A stretch of DNA of 64,000 bases from CAYPNF01 sp964411985 (GTDB lineage Bacteria > Verrucomicrobiota > Verrucomicrobiia > Limisphaerales > J093): assembly GCA_964411985.1 (NCBI GenBank), contig CAYPNF010000007.1:62001-126000 (forward strand), given 5' to 3'. Shown piece after piece: positions 43,601 through 50,915 of the stretch. Under the pieces are notes generated by a model. The model was not told the origin of the DNA and ran no database searches. It saw nothing but the letters and a program-made list of their open reading frames with translations. Each line of letters opens with the position of its first letter. The stretch's first letter is position 1. A program made the translations under genes and the position numbers.

Positions 43601-44464
43601 GAGTGCATCACCATCACGATCGCGGACGAAGGACCGGCCAAGGTGACGACCCTGACTCCCGAGGAGATGGCGGCCGTCGGGGCGGCGACAGACTGGGATG
43701 CGGTGGCGCAGCAGGTAGCGGCGCTTCAATTGCGCATTGAGGAGATGGGCCCGGTGAACCTGGTGGCGATTGAGGAGTACGAAGAGATAGAGCAGCGTTA
43801 CCAATTCCTCAGCACCCAACATGACGATCTGGTCAAGGCCAAGGAACAGCTGGTGGAGGTGATCAACCGGGTGAATGCGCAGACCAAGGAGATGTTCGTG
43901 GAGACTTTCAACAAGATCCGCGAGAATTTCCAGACGATGTTCACCGAGATCTTTGGCGGCGGGAAAGCGGATCTGATCCTGGTGGAGGAAGGAGACGTTT
44001 TGGAGAGCGGTATTGAGATTAAGGCCCGGCCGCCTGGTAAGCAGTTGCAGAGCATTTCTCTGCTTTCCGGTGGCGAGCAGACGATGACGGCCGTGGCACT
44101 CCTCTTTGCGATTTACCAGGTCAAACCGAGTCCGTTCTGTGTCCTGGACGAGTTGGATGCCCCCTTGGACGAGTCCAACATCAACCGTTTCACCCGGATC
44201 TTGCAGCGGTTCTTGAGCCACTCCCAGTTCATCATCATCACCCACAACAAGCGCACCATCTCTATGGCGAGTGTCCTGTATGGCATCACGATGCAGGAAC
44301 AGGGTGTGAGCCGGGTGGTCAGCGTCAAATTCCACCGGAGTGACGATCAGACAGCGCGCGAAGGAGGGGTCCCTCTGGTGGGGCTGGGTGAAGCGGCCAG
44401 TTCAGGTGCCGCCGCAGATGCGGAAGCGGCGCAAGCCGAGACGGTGACGATCACGGAATCCTGA
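40688..44464 (+). CDS. smc: chromosome segregation ATPase SMC
   Basis: 1258 residues. N-terminal head with MYLKNLTVFGFKSFADKT and Walker A GPNGCGKSN (near residue 32), Q-loop region AQGNITQILSSKPEDRR, long coiled coil rich in Gln/Glu/Arg (about 165-510), hinge (about 515-675; GFAAGALAALRNSQNVVGTL, LVTLAGEVLSRQGVFTGGSA), second coiled coil, and C-terminal head with signature LLSGGEQTMTAVALLFAIYQ (near 1125) and Walker B FCVLDELDAPLDESN. SMC compacts and organizes the chromosome with ScpA/ScpB, which are not in the window. The start at 40688 gives the standard N-terminus. An acidic/Ala-rich tail follows the head. It is divergent from the actin operon. Confidence 0.98.
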   Translation: MYLKNLTVFGFKSFADKTSLNFQPGITAIVGPNGCGKSNVADAVRWVLGEQSAKALRGGEMADVIFNGTDGRKPLGYAEVSLTIGGVDGEHLKAAGVEIAYDEVTITRRVFRDGGSEYFLNKTACRLKDIQQLFMGTGVGRTSYSIMAQGNITQILSSKPEDRRLVFEEAAGITRFKAQKKEALRKLESTEQNLLRVADLIREVKRQIGSLQRQAGKARRYKQFMAELQHLDTQLARHQLDLLEQEILSSTARFEALRDEIEQSGHSVVQGENELAQLRERLVELEREVSASQQRGVELKAEIEHHDSRIRFNQNRLQELEGQNAQALADIQLGEDRRLNTEQELASLLERIQVSSAAVESRRDDLQAKQAALQEVDAQLRQGLEAVRQIQTEVFAAAQQLSRARNEINHLDLQKQGNSIRLEKLAAERIQLEEERVRLDQRVEEFVRNSEAEKVDVQARRLSVEERQQRLRELQSELTKLSQELDGLQRQMAEKRSRHNVLEQLQSSHEGFAAGALAALRNSQNVVGTLTDKIRVPDQYVVAVEAALGHNLQLVLTQQPEAAHQILNDLSTNKRGRASVASLDLTTSDRLVKNGHVSPEQMERLVNLNCASAEQAVQADESVQLLVHRLLGKTHIAPDLVTATEAWLQTGGEFDLVTLAGEVLSRQGVFTGGSANSSGKAPSSILGRKNQIVELETQMAGLQEQIAERSRHKGNLQSEQTALQASLQQAQTELRAQEVAIATRQGEFNALQNARRVLVQKLETVEYEYDNLSVQVRGGEEKRAALACRVGEFEASEAALQLRLAELNTGLEQSRQGRDQANASVTEARVALATEEQLSSSFRNQRLPMEQRIRELQQLVEQRRREIETCLQRKVQAEGEMGESKSRIESLQHEREIESQRTAQLLGQRQELAAAIATGEDGLRVLRRRLAEIQEQRSAVEVELAQKRMSVQNLRERIQQKYQVNLDDIRSECITITIADEGPAKVTTLTPEEMAAVGAATDWDAVAQQVAALQLRIEEMGPVNLVAIEEYEEIEQRYQFLSTQHDDLVKAKEQLVEVINRVNAQTKEMFVETFNKIRENFQTMFTEIFGGGKADLILVEEGDVLESGIEIKARPPGKQLQSISLLSGGEQTMTAVALLFAIYQVKPSPFCVLDELDAPLDESNINRFTRILQRFLSHSQFIIITHNKRTISMASVLYGITMQEQGVSRVVSVKFHRSDDQTAREGGVPLVGLGEAASSGAAADAEAAQAETVTITES

Positions 44465-44676
44465 GTCGATGGTATGAAGGTCAGCCGCCAGTCCCGCAAG
44501 AACTGCTGAACATCCTCTTTGGGCAGTACAGGGATGACTTCGGCCAATACAACGTCACATACCCCCAATGAACCCTCTGCGGCAGCGCGCTCCAGCGCGA
44601 TGATTGACTTCGAGGCATGCTGCTGGTCGTTCAGGAGGACGTCCAGTAGCACTGAACTGTCAACTGCAGTCATCAT
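44347..44676 (-). pseudogene. truncated PIN-domain toxin (VapC type)
   Basis: The first 70 or so residues match PIN ribonucleases: MMTAVDSSVLLDVLLND with Asp 6, and VCDVVLAEVIPVL with Glu 46. After FIPSTQDSV the frame is antisense to the 3' end of smc and reads VSACAASASAAAPELAASPS, which is not PIN-like. The two C-terminal acidic residues of the active site are missing, so the toxin is probably inactive. The start overlaps the antitoxin gene by 17 nt. Confidence 0.8.
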
Positions 44677-44893
44677 CTCGGATCAGGCGTAAGTAGTCGT
44701 CCGTGGTCTTCCCAGAAGGCAGGCGTCCCCGGCCGCGCCACTTTGCGTAAGGCTCCTCCAGCGACTTCTTCCAAGCCACAAGAACTCCACCTTCGGCATG
44801 GATTTCGAGCGCCTGCCCCGGACCCAAACCGAGCTGCTCACGCAACTCCCTCGGCAGGGGTAACTGGCCGTCTTTGGTCATAACCGAAGTCAT
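44660..44893 (-). CDS. AbrB/MazE-family antitoxin of the truncated PIN toxin
   Basis: 77 residues from the ATG at 44893 (MTSVMTKDGQLPLPRELREQ; 44881 is another option). The swapped-hairpin AbrB fold is seen in GQLPLPRELREQLGLGPGQA and LEIHAEGGVLVAWK; the C-terminal part (PYAKWRGRGRLPSGKTTDDY) would hold the toxin and ends in RDDD. It normally neutralizes VapC and represses the pair; here the toxin is broken. Confidence 0.85.
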   Translation of the reverse strand: MTSVMTKDGQLPLPRELREQLGLGPGQALEIHAEGGVLVAWKKSLEEPYAKWRGRGRLPSGKTTDDYLRLIRDDDCS

Positions 44894-45236
44894 ATCAAGA
44901 ACATACCGTGCCGAGCCCCACTGGCAAGGGCAAAACATTAGGACAAACAGAGGAGTCATAACCACTGATGCCTGAGTAGCTGTGGTCGGAAGACCGCGAC
45001 AAATCTCCACCACGAATCACTGAGGGTGCCCACCACAGAACACAGATAAGCAGATTCCACTCCAATCTTTGTCGCAGCCTTAATCGCAGACTTCGTCGAA
45101 GGCTACCACCAATCACACGAGTGTAAATCCACCCCAGGGCCGGGCTGTCCCAGCCTGACGTTTTCTTTCCTTCGTAGCCGCGTTCGGCTGAACGCGCTGG
45201 ACTGACCTCAACTCACTCGCCATCTTCCGATAGCCA
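44894..45236. repeat. intergenic repeats (families alpha and gamma) at the second secreted-protein locus
   Basis: No gene in about 340 bases. CACCACAGAACACAGATAAG and AATCTTTGTCGCAGCCTTAA with CCAATCACACGAGTG (45027-45125) are weak family alpha relatives. CACTCGCCATCTTCCGATAG and CCACTACGGAATGG (45211-45245) match family gamma and overlap the 3' end of the next gene, as at 2697-2731. Confidence 0.6.
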
Positions 45237-46154
45237 CTACGGAATGGTTTTCAACCGATAGAAGGACGATGGGTTGGTGGGGGTGACCGTGTACTGGCTG
45301 TTGGTGATGCCTGGCACCTCGACCCAGGCGGGATCGCTGAGCTTCAACTTCTGCTGTAGGACCGCGTTCGTGGCGTTGGTGGACCAGGTCAACGTCACTG
45401 CGTTACTCCCTGTACTGAGCGACAACAGCGGCCCCACGTGTTCGCCTGCCACCATGTCTTTGCCAGGTTGAGGGTGAACGGCGTAGTCCGCAATTATTAT
45501 CTCTTCGGCGGTTTTTGGGGGGCGGGGATCGAGCACCATCATCAGCTGTACCCACCCGCAACGGTAGCCGTCTGGAGCTGGAATCCTAAACCCCACCACA
45601 ATATTGGTGATGATAGTACTATGTGTGGTCTTTATGTAACCAATTGCCCAGCCTTCATAAGAGTCCGGGTGATTGGAGTAGTACAGGGTCCGTATAGTGT
45701 CTCCAAAGCCCACCCCTTTCAACGCAGGATAATCCCATGGATTTCTCCATTGCCACGCGCTGTCCGCAGGAGGGTTTGCGGGAATTCGAGTCCCCTCCGC
45801 TAACACCGCTTCCGGGGTGCAGGTCCTGGGCCCTGGCCGGGTTGGACCAAGATACATCTCCACACTCTTGCTCGCAAAGAGGGCGGTCGTCCTGTCGACC
45901 ATCGAATAGTCGGAGGGCCAAACGCCGCCCGAACCTTGTGTTCGCATGCTTGCCATTGTGAACTCAGGAGTCCCATCGCCATCCAAATCGATCGGACGTC
46001 TCCAGTAAACGTTCATGTAGCCCCGAGTCCAATCCAGTTGCCAGTCCAGGAAAGCCGGGATGGCGATCTCCTGGGCGTGACTCATCGGCAGAGTGAGAAT
46101 CCGCAGCAACGCAGCGCCGGTCAGTACTCGAGCGATGTAAGAGAGTTTCTTCAT
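45237..46154 (-). CDS. secreted protein of unknown function with C-terminal FYRL-type beta domain (paralog 2)
   Basis: 305 residues from the ATG at 46154 (MKKLSYIARVLTG); the longer frame from 46214 reads through the duplicated flank and is not the natural start. The signal peptide ends LTLPMSHAQE. The mature part contains PIDLDGDGTPEFTMA (calcium-type Asp motif), followed by segments parallel to paralog 1 (GVGFGDTIRTLYYS versus GIGFGWTYRTLSYG; VVGFRIPAPDGYRCGWVQL versus LFGFRIQSTDGWHLGWVRL). The last 45 residues are almost identical to paralog 1. Probably an exported protein; function unknown. Confidence 0.8.
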   Translation of the reverse strand: MKKLSYIARVLTGAALLRILTLPMSHAQEIAIPAFLDWQLDWTRGYMNVYWRRPIDLDGDGTPEFTMASMRTQGSGGVWPSDYSMVDRTTALFASKSVEMYLGPTRPGPRTCTPEAVLAEGTRIPANPPADSAWQWRNPWDYPALKGVGFGDTIRTLYYSNHPDSYEGWAIGYIKTTHSTIITNIVVGFRIPAPDGYRCGWVQLMMVLDPRPPKTAEEIIIADYAVHPQPGKDMVAGEHVGPLLSLSTGSNAVTLTWSTNATNAVLQQKLKLSDPAWVEVPGITNSQYTVTPTNPSSFYRLKTIP

Positions 46155-46172
46155 TGGGCAGCCTGTGAAGCG

Positions 46173-46380
46173 GAACCCGGTGGCGCAATCCAGTACGTCG
46201 CGCCGTTCAAGCAAGGAGGAGAGAACAGGAGCAAGAGACCCACCGGCAACGCCCTCGAATCACCGAAAACACGAAAACACGAAAGAGACCCGACACCTCG
46301 ATTTCATAACATGATTTTACTCAGCTTGTAGTTGAGAATAAGCAGAATCGGTATCGGAATGCAAGCGCTTTTCCTGGTTT
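46173..46380. repeat. duplicated upstream flank of the secreted-protein paralogs, copy 2
   Basis: Aligns with 3811-4011: GGTGGCGCAATCCAGTACGT, CACCTCGATTTCATAACATG, ATTTTACTCAGCTTG. Here the signal-peptide frame of the old upstream gene is broken by small insertions (an extra CGTGTTTT unit near 46277) and a stop. Confidence 0.75.
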
Positions 46381-46646
46381 CTCGCTGCACGATGAGCTGC
46401 GCAGCGCACTGCACAAGCTGTCTCACATGACCAACCCTCCTTCTTCCTTCGTTGTCGTGCTCGTGCTCGTCCCTCCTCCTCGGCAACGGAGTGGAAGCCA
46501 CGGCTTCGAGGACGAGAACGACGACGAGGACGACTACGAACATCAGGCCCCCCCCAAGTGCCGCTTTCCCCCTCCTGCAGCCCCGAATCCATCTCGGGTT
46601 TATTGCGGATTCGACAAAGTGCTCGATTCAGTGTGCGACAAAGGAA
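46379..46646. repeat. intergenic repeat, family beta, copy 3
   Basis: GAGCTGCGCAGCGCACTGCA near 46392 and GCCGCTTTCCCCCTCCTGCA through CCATCTCGGGTTTATTGCGG to GTGTGCGACAAAGGAA (46559-46646). An insertion relative to copy 1, rich in GAGGACGAGAACGACGACGA, lies between. The remaining 300 bases to the permease stop (46647-46947) hold no gene I can support. Confidence 0.7.
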
Positions 46647-46947
46647 TTGCGAAGGAACACCCATCAACAACAATGGTTTTTCCTGGGCATGATCGCTACA
46701 CGCGGTAGGGCCGGGCTTTCCCCAGCCCGCTGCTTTCGCGGTCGGGGATTCGCCGATTCTCGCAAAGGGTCGCAGATGGAGCTGTGGAAGCTGAATGATT
46801 CCTGCTTCGGACATCTGCGGAGATCGGCGTCTTTCTGCGGATCCCACCATCCGGCGAAAGCGACCCCGGGACAGACTGCATCCGGTGAAGCTGAAACGGA
46901 TCGATCCTTCGCCTTGGTGCCTCAATCCGACCGGTTCACCAATTCTC

Positions 46948-48264
46948 CTATTCGTGCCGCAGTGCCTCCACCGGGTCCATCTCCGCTGCTCGCAGGGCTG
47001 GGTAAATGCCAAAAACGACCCCTACGATTCCCGAAATGGTGAATGCCAGCATGGGAGACCAAAGGGTGACGATGGTTTCCATGCCGGAGAAGAGAGTGAC
47101 CAGGTAGGGGATGACCAATCCCAGCACGACTCCGATCGCTCCACCCGAACCGGAGAGAATCACGGTTTCCACCAGGAACTGAAGGATGATGTCGTGACGT
47201 TTGGCGCCAAGGGCTCGGCGGATTCCGATTTCGCGGGTTCGCTCGGTTACGCTGGCGAGCATGATGTTCATGATCCCAATCCCTCCGACGAGCAGCGAAA
47301 TCGCCGCGATCGATCCAAGCACAACGTTGAAGATGCGCTTGGTTTGCTCCGCTCGTTTCAACAGTTCCAGAGGCACCACGATGGCGTAGTCCACCTTCTT
47401 GTGAGTCTGCTCCAGCAGCGACTGAATGCTGGCGGCAACGTCCACCACCGCTTCTGACTTGTCCACTTGAACGGTCACTTCGTGCAGTTCGACCCGCTCG
47501 GCTTCCACGCTCCCGCTTCGCTCTTTTCGCAAGACTTCCCCGAAGTGGGTGCGTGCGGTGGCCAACGGAATGTAGAGCCTGTCGGTCGGGCTGGCGCCAT
47601 TCGCGCCCTCGGGAGGATTGCTGGGATCGGCATGGCGGGACCGGGGAGCCATGACACCGATGACTTTGAAGTACGAACTGCCGACCTTCACATGGGAGCC
47701 AAGAGCCCGCTCCAGCGGGAACAGCTTATCCACCATCTCTGCCCCCACCACACACACGTTGTCCTTGTTGTCGAATTCCAGTTCGGTGAAGAAGCGTCCC
47801 TCGCGGACTTGGTGATTGCGCATGGTGGGGTACCAAGGCACCGTTCCGACCGCTTCAGCGTCCACCCGGTATTGCACGTTCCAGACGTACTCACGAATGA
47901 TCCGGGATGGCACCACCACGCTGACTCCAGGGATTGTGGCTTTCAGCCTGCTGACATCGGTGTACTTCAGCCCGTAGTCTAACGCAAACCCTTGGTTGCC
48001 ATTGCTGACTTTCTTCTCCTCGGGCGGTTTGACGCTTCGGAGAATGATGTTCTGGCTTCCCAGGCTCTTGATTTGCTCCTGCGCTTCGTGGCTGGCTCCC
48101 TCGCCGATGGCGAGCATCGCAATGACCGAACACACCCCGAAGACAATGCCGAGGACGGTCAGGAGGGATCGGAGGCGATGCAGCCAAAGGCTGCGGATGC
48201 CCAGGCGCACCACCCGTTTCAGACGAGGTAGTAGTTTCGAGACGAGATTCAGGCGCGAGCTCAT
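46948..48264 (-). CDS. ABC transporter permease (MacB-like, FtsX fold)
   Basis: 438 residues. N-terminal membrane helix (LRSLLTVLGIVFGVCSVIAML), a large periplasmic MacB core domain (about 70-300), then three helices at the C-terminus containing SIAAISLLVGGIGIMNIMLA and SVTERTREIGIRRALGAKRH, the FtsX signature, and ending DPVEALRHE. Such proteins transmit ATP-driven motion to export substrates from the periplasm through a TolC channel. Its start overlaps the stop of the ATPase gene by 4 nt. Confidence 0.95.
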   Translation of the reverse strand: MSSRLNLVSKLLPRLKRVVRLGIRSLWLHRLRSLLTVLGIVFGVCSVIAMLAIGEGASHEAQEQIKSLGSQNIILRSVKPPEEKKVSNGNQGFALDYGLKYTDVSRLKATIPGVSVVVPSRIIREYVWNVQYRVDAEAVGTVPWYPTMRNHQVREGRFFTELEFDNKDNVCVVGAEMVDKLFPLERALGSHVKVGSSYFKVIGVMAPRSRHADPSNPPEGANGASPTDRLYIPLATARTHFGEVLRKERSGSVEAERVELHEVTVQVDKSEAVVDVAASIQSLLEQTHKKVDYAIVVPLELLKRAEQTKRIFNVVLGSIAAISLLVGGIGIMNIMLASVTERTREIGIRRALGAKRHDIILQFLVETVILSGSGGAIGVVLGLVIPYLVTLFSGMETIVTLWSPMLAFTISGIVGVVFGIYPALRAAEMDPVEALRHE

Positions 48265-48998
48265 GACTCAGGCTGAGATCCCCGAAGGCTTTGAGTACGC
48301 TGGTCGGATTCCACCACTCCGTCGCGAAGCCGGATGGCCCGCTTGGCGTGGGTCCCGATTTGCTCGTCGTGGGTTACGAGAACCAACGTCATTCCCTCCG
48401 CGTTGAGGGTGTCGAAGAGCCGGAGGATATCGGCTCCCGAGCGGGAGTCCAGATTCCCGGTGGGCTCATCGGCGAGCAGGAAGAGTGGGTCGTTGACCAG
48501 GGCGCGAGCGATCGCGACGCGCTGCTGCTGCCCCCCAGACAGCTCGAACGGCTTGTGCTCCAGGCGCTCCCCCAATCCCACCAGGTTAGCCATCCGAACC
48601 GCTCGCTCCCGGCTCTCGTCCTCATCGACTCCCTGATAAAACAGGGGGATCTCGATGTTCTCCACCACCGTCAGCTGCGGGATCAGATTGTAGGATTGGA
48701 ACACAAACCCGATTCTCGTGCCGCGAACATCGGATAACGAATCGTCGTCCATGGTCGAGACATCGACATCGCCCAGCCAATAGCTGCCACTGGAAGGACG
48801 GTCGAGACACCCCAGCACATTTAGCAAAGTGGATTTCCCGCAACCGGACGGTCCCATGATGCTGATATACTCTCCGCTGTGGATGGAGAGCGAGACGCTG
48901 CGAAGGGCTTCCACGGTGACCAAGCCCATTTCATAGGTTTTGCGGACTCCGTCGAGGCGGATGGTAGCGTTGCCGTGATGATGGGAGGGGGTGGCCAT
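48261..48998 (-). CDS. ABC transporter ATP-binding protein (MacB/LolD type)
   Basis: 245 residues with all ABC ATPase motifs: IMGPSGCGKSTLLNVLG (Walker A), FVFQSYNLIPQLTVVENIEI (Q-loop), FELSGGQQQRVAIARALVND (signature), LFLLADEPTGNLDS (Walker B) and VLVTHD (H-loop). The YNLIPQLTVVENIE segment is typical of the MacB/LolD subfamily. It works with the permease encoded next. Confidence 0.97.
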   Translation of the reverse strand: MATPSHHHGNATIRLDGVRKTYEMGLVTVEALRSVSLSIHSGEYISIMGPSGCGKSTLLNVLGCLDRPSSGSYWLGDVDVSTMDDDSLSDVRGTRIGFVFQSYNLIPQLTVVENIEIPLFYQGVDEDESRERAVRMANLVGLGERLEHKPFELSGGQQQRVAIARALVNDPLFLLADEPTGNLDSRSGADILRLFDTLNAEGMTLVLVTHDEQIGTHAKRAIRLRDGVVESDQRTQSLRGSQPES

Positions 48999-49004
48999 GT
49001 CCGA

Positions 49005-50915
49005 TCAGGATGGGGGCGCGGGAGCTGGGGCTTTGGGCGTTTCCTTCGATTTCTCCTTCTCCTCGCTCTTCTCACCACCCCTGGCTCCTTCTGGAGTGCG
49101 TAGCATGACCACTTCGCCCTCCTTGAGGCCGCTCTTGATTTCAATGAACTCATCGCTGTACTCCCCGATCACCACGGGCCGTCTCTCGGGTTCCGCGGAC
49201 TTCGGCAGGAAACAGACGTGCTGTTTTTCCAGCGGAATCACTGCCTGCACCGGGACATACACTACGTCTTTCAATTCATTTACGAGGATTTCGACTTTGG
49301 CGCTCATGCCTGGCTTCAGCCAGTCATGGGTACCTTCGATGTTGATGGTGACGCTGTACACTTTCAGATCCGGGTTGAGCCATCGGTTCTGTGTGTCGGG
49401 CAGGACGCCAACCTTGGTGACGTCCCCGGTCAATTGCTTGTCAGGTTGGGCATCGACCCGGATGCGGGCCTGCATCCCTTTCTTGATTTTCTTGATGTGC
49501 GATTCGTGGATTTTCACTTTGATCGCCATCTTGGTCATGTCCGGAATGGTGATGATGGGTTGGCGTTCACGGATGAGTGCTCCTTCGCGAATCCGCTCTT
49601 CCCCATAGTAGAACATGCCGTCGCCGCCACCGCCATAGATCACCAGACCTGTCTTCTTGGCGCGCATCACGCACTTGTCCACCTGTTCCTGCAGATCGCG
49701 ACGCTGTTCCTGGACAATCCGATATTGCTGCTCAGCCGATTTCATGCGTCCGCGCGCCTGGGCGAGCTTGGAGACTGCTTCCTTGCGGGTTCGCTCCAAG
49801 GTCCTCAGAGATTCATCATATTTCGACAAGTTCTCTTCCCCCGCTTTGGGGAATTCATACTTGATAAACAAGTTGAGGGCAGTGGCCGACTTCTTGACCT
49901 TGAGATCCACTTGCTCGTATTCCAAGCGGGCGGTGTCTAACTCGGTCTTGGTCACAAACTTGTTCTGGAACAACCGCTCGGTTCCGTCGCATTTGGCCTT
50001 CGACGTCCCGCGCTCCTTCTCCGCGAGGAGGAGGGTGTCTTTCGCGTCGCGCAGCTTCTGCTGGGCTTCGCCATCGCCCAACATCTCTACCACCGCGTAC
50101 TTCGTCAGGTCGATGGTGTTGAGGCTCTTGACTTCGTCGGGCTTGGGCTCAGCGGGCTGGGTTGCTGCCGCTTTGGCTGGCGCTGCGACCTTGCTGCTAG
50201 GGGGGGCTGGCTCGGTGGTTGCCGGGATGCTCACTCCGGTTTCGGTGGTGATTGCCAATCCCGGTGAGGTGGCCGAAGGTGATCCACTCGCAGGCGAGTC
50301 GCTGGGAGGCAGGGCCGGTTCCTCATCGATCAGCCCCTCGAAATCATTGGTGGCAGTGAGCCGCTGATATTTCCTTTCCAACCCCAGCTCACGCGTGATC
50401 TCCATCGTAGCTTTGTCCCCGAGAAACTTCTCCAGGTCCCATCGGGCGAATTTGGCCTTTTGCTGGGCGGCGGTGATGTCGCTGCGATTCTGGGTCAGCT
50501 GGATTTCATAGGCTTGCTTGGCGACGATGACTGCCTCCTGCTTTGCCTGAACGTCAATCTCCACCGTGGTGAGGGTCTTGCGAAGCTGCGAGGAATCCAG
50601 TTCCACAAGTACCTTGTTGGTTTTGACATCGTCTTCAGTGACCTGGTAGCCCTCTTCGACGATAGTGAGAATCTTCGTGCCTTCCCAACCTTTCACTTCA
50701 GAGCGGATTTCCTGAGACTGCTGGGCTTCGATGCTCCCGTTCTCGGTCACGGTGATCGACAAGGCTCCTCGCCGTGCGGCAAAGGTGGTCCCGGCAGCCT
50801 CTTTCTTCTTGGTTTTCAGGATCAAGACCGCAACCAGGGCGATAAGCCCCAGCACGGCGATGGCTTTCCAGCGCTTTTGCCAGAAGCTGGGCTGGCTATT
50901 CTTTGGGTTTGGCAT
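49005..50915 (-). CDS. periplasmic adaptor (membrane fusion) protein, MacA-like with large insert
   Basis: 636 residues, longer than MacA-like adaptors of about 370-420. N-terminal anchor helix (AIAVLGLIALVAVLIL), barrel-sandwich start (LSITVTENGSIEAQQSQEIR), a long helical hairpin (about 105-185 and 290-410), the second barrel-sandwich half and beta barrel (KTGLVIYGGGG, IRERQPIITIPDM, ARIRVDAQPDKQLTGDV) and C-terminal domain (VKIHESH, LKPGMSAKVEILVNE). The extra length is a Pro/Ala/Ser/Thr-rich segment (about 198-262; PPSDSPASGSPSATSP, PAPPSSKVAAPAKAAATQPA). It bridges the inner-membrane ABC pair and the TolC channel. It overlaps the TolC gene by 20 nt. Confidence 0.93.
   Translation of the reverse strand: MPNPKNSQPSFWQKRWKAIAVLGLIALVAVLILKTKKKEAAGTTFAARRGALSITVTENGSIEAQQSQEIRSEVKGWEGTKILTIVEEGYQVTEDDVKTNKVLVELDSSQLRKTLTTVEIDVQAKQEAVIVAKQAYEIQLTQNRSDITAAQQKAKFARWDLEKFLGDKATMEITRELGLERKYQRLTATNDFEGLIDEEPALPPSDSPASGSPSATSPGLAITTETGVSIPATTEPAPPSSKVAAPAKAAATQPAEPKPDEVKSLNTIDLTKYAVVEMLGDGEAQQKLRDAKDTLLLAEKERGTSKAKCDGTERLFQNKFVTKTELDTARLEYEQVDLKVKKSATALNLFIKYEFPKAGEENLSKYDESLRTLERTRKEAVSKLAQARGRMKSAEQQYRIVQEQRRDLQEQVDKCVMRAKKTGLVIYGGGGDGMFYYGEERIREGALIRERQPIITIPDMTKMAIKVKIHESHIKKIKKGMQARIRVDAQPDKQLTGDVTKVGVLPDTQNRWLNPDLKVYSVTINIEGTHDWLKPGMSAKVEILVNELKDVVYVPVQAVIPLEKQHVCFLPKSAEPERRPVVIGEYSDEFIEIKSGLKEGEVVMLRTPEGARGGEKSEEKEKSKETPKAPAPAPPS

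Noticed and set aside
46317..47012. A 231-codon leftward frame overlapping the permease 3' end
   Set aside because: It runs through repeat family beta and antisense or shifted permease sequence, with no recognizable domain.
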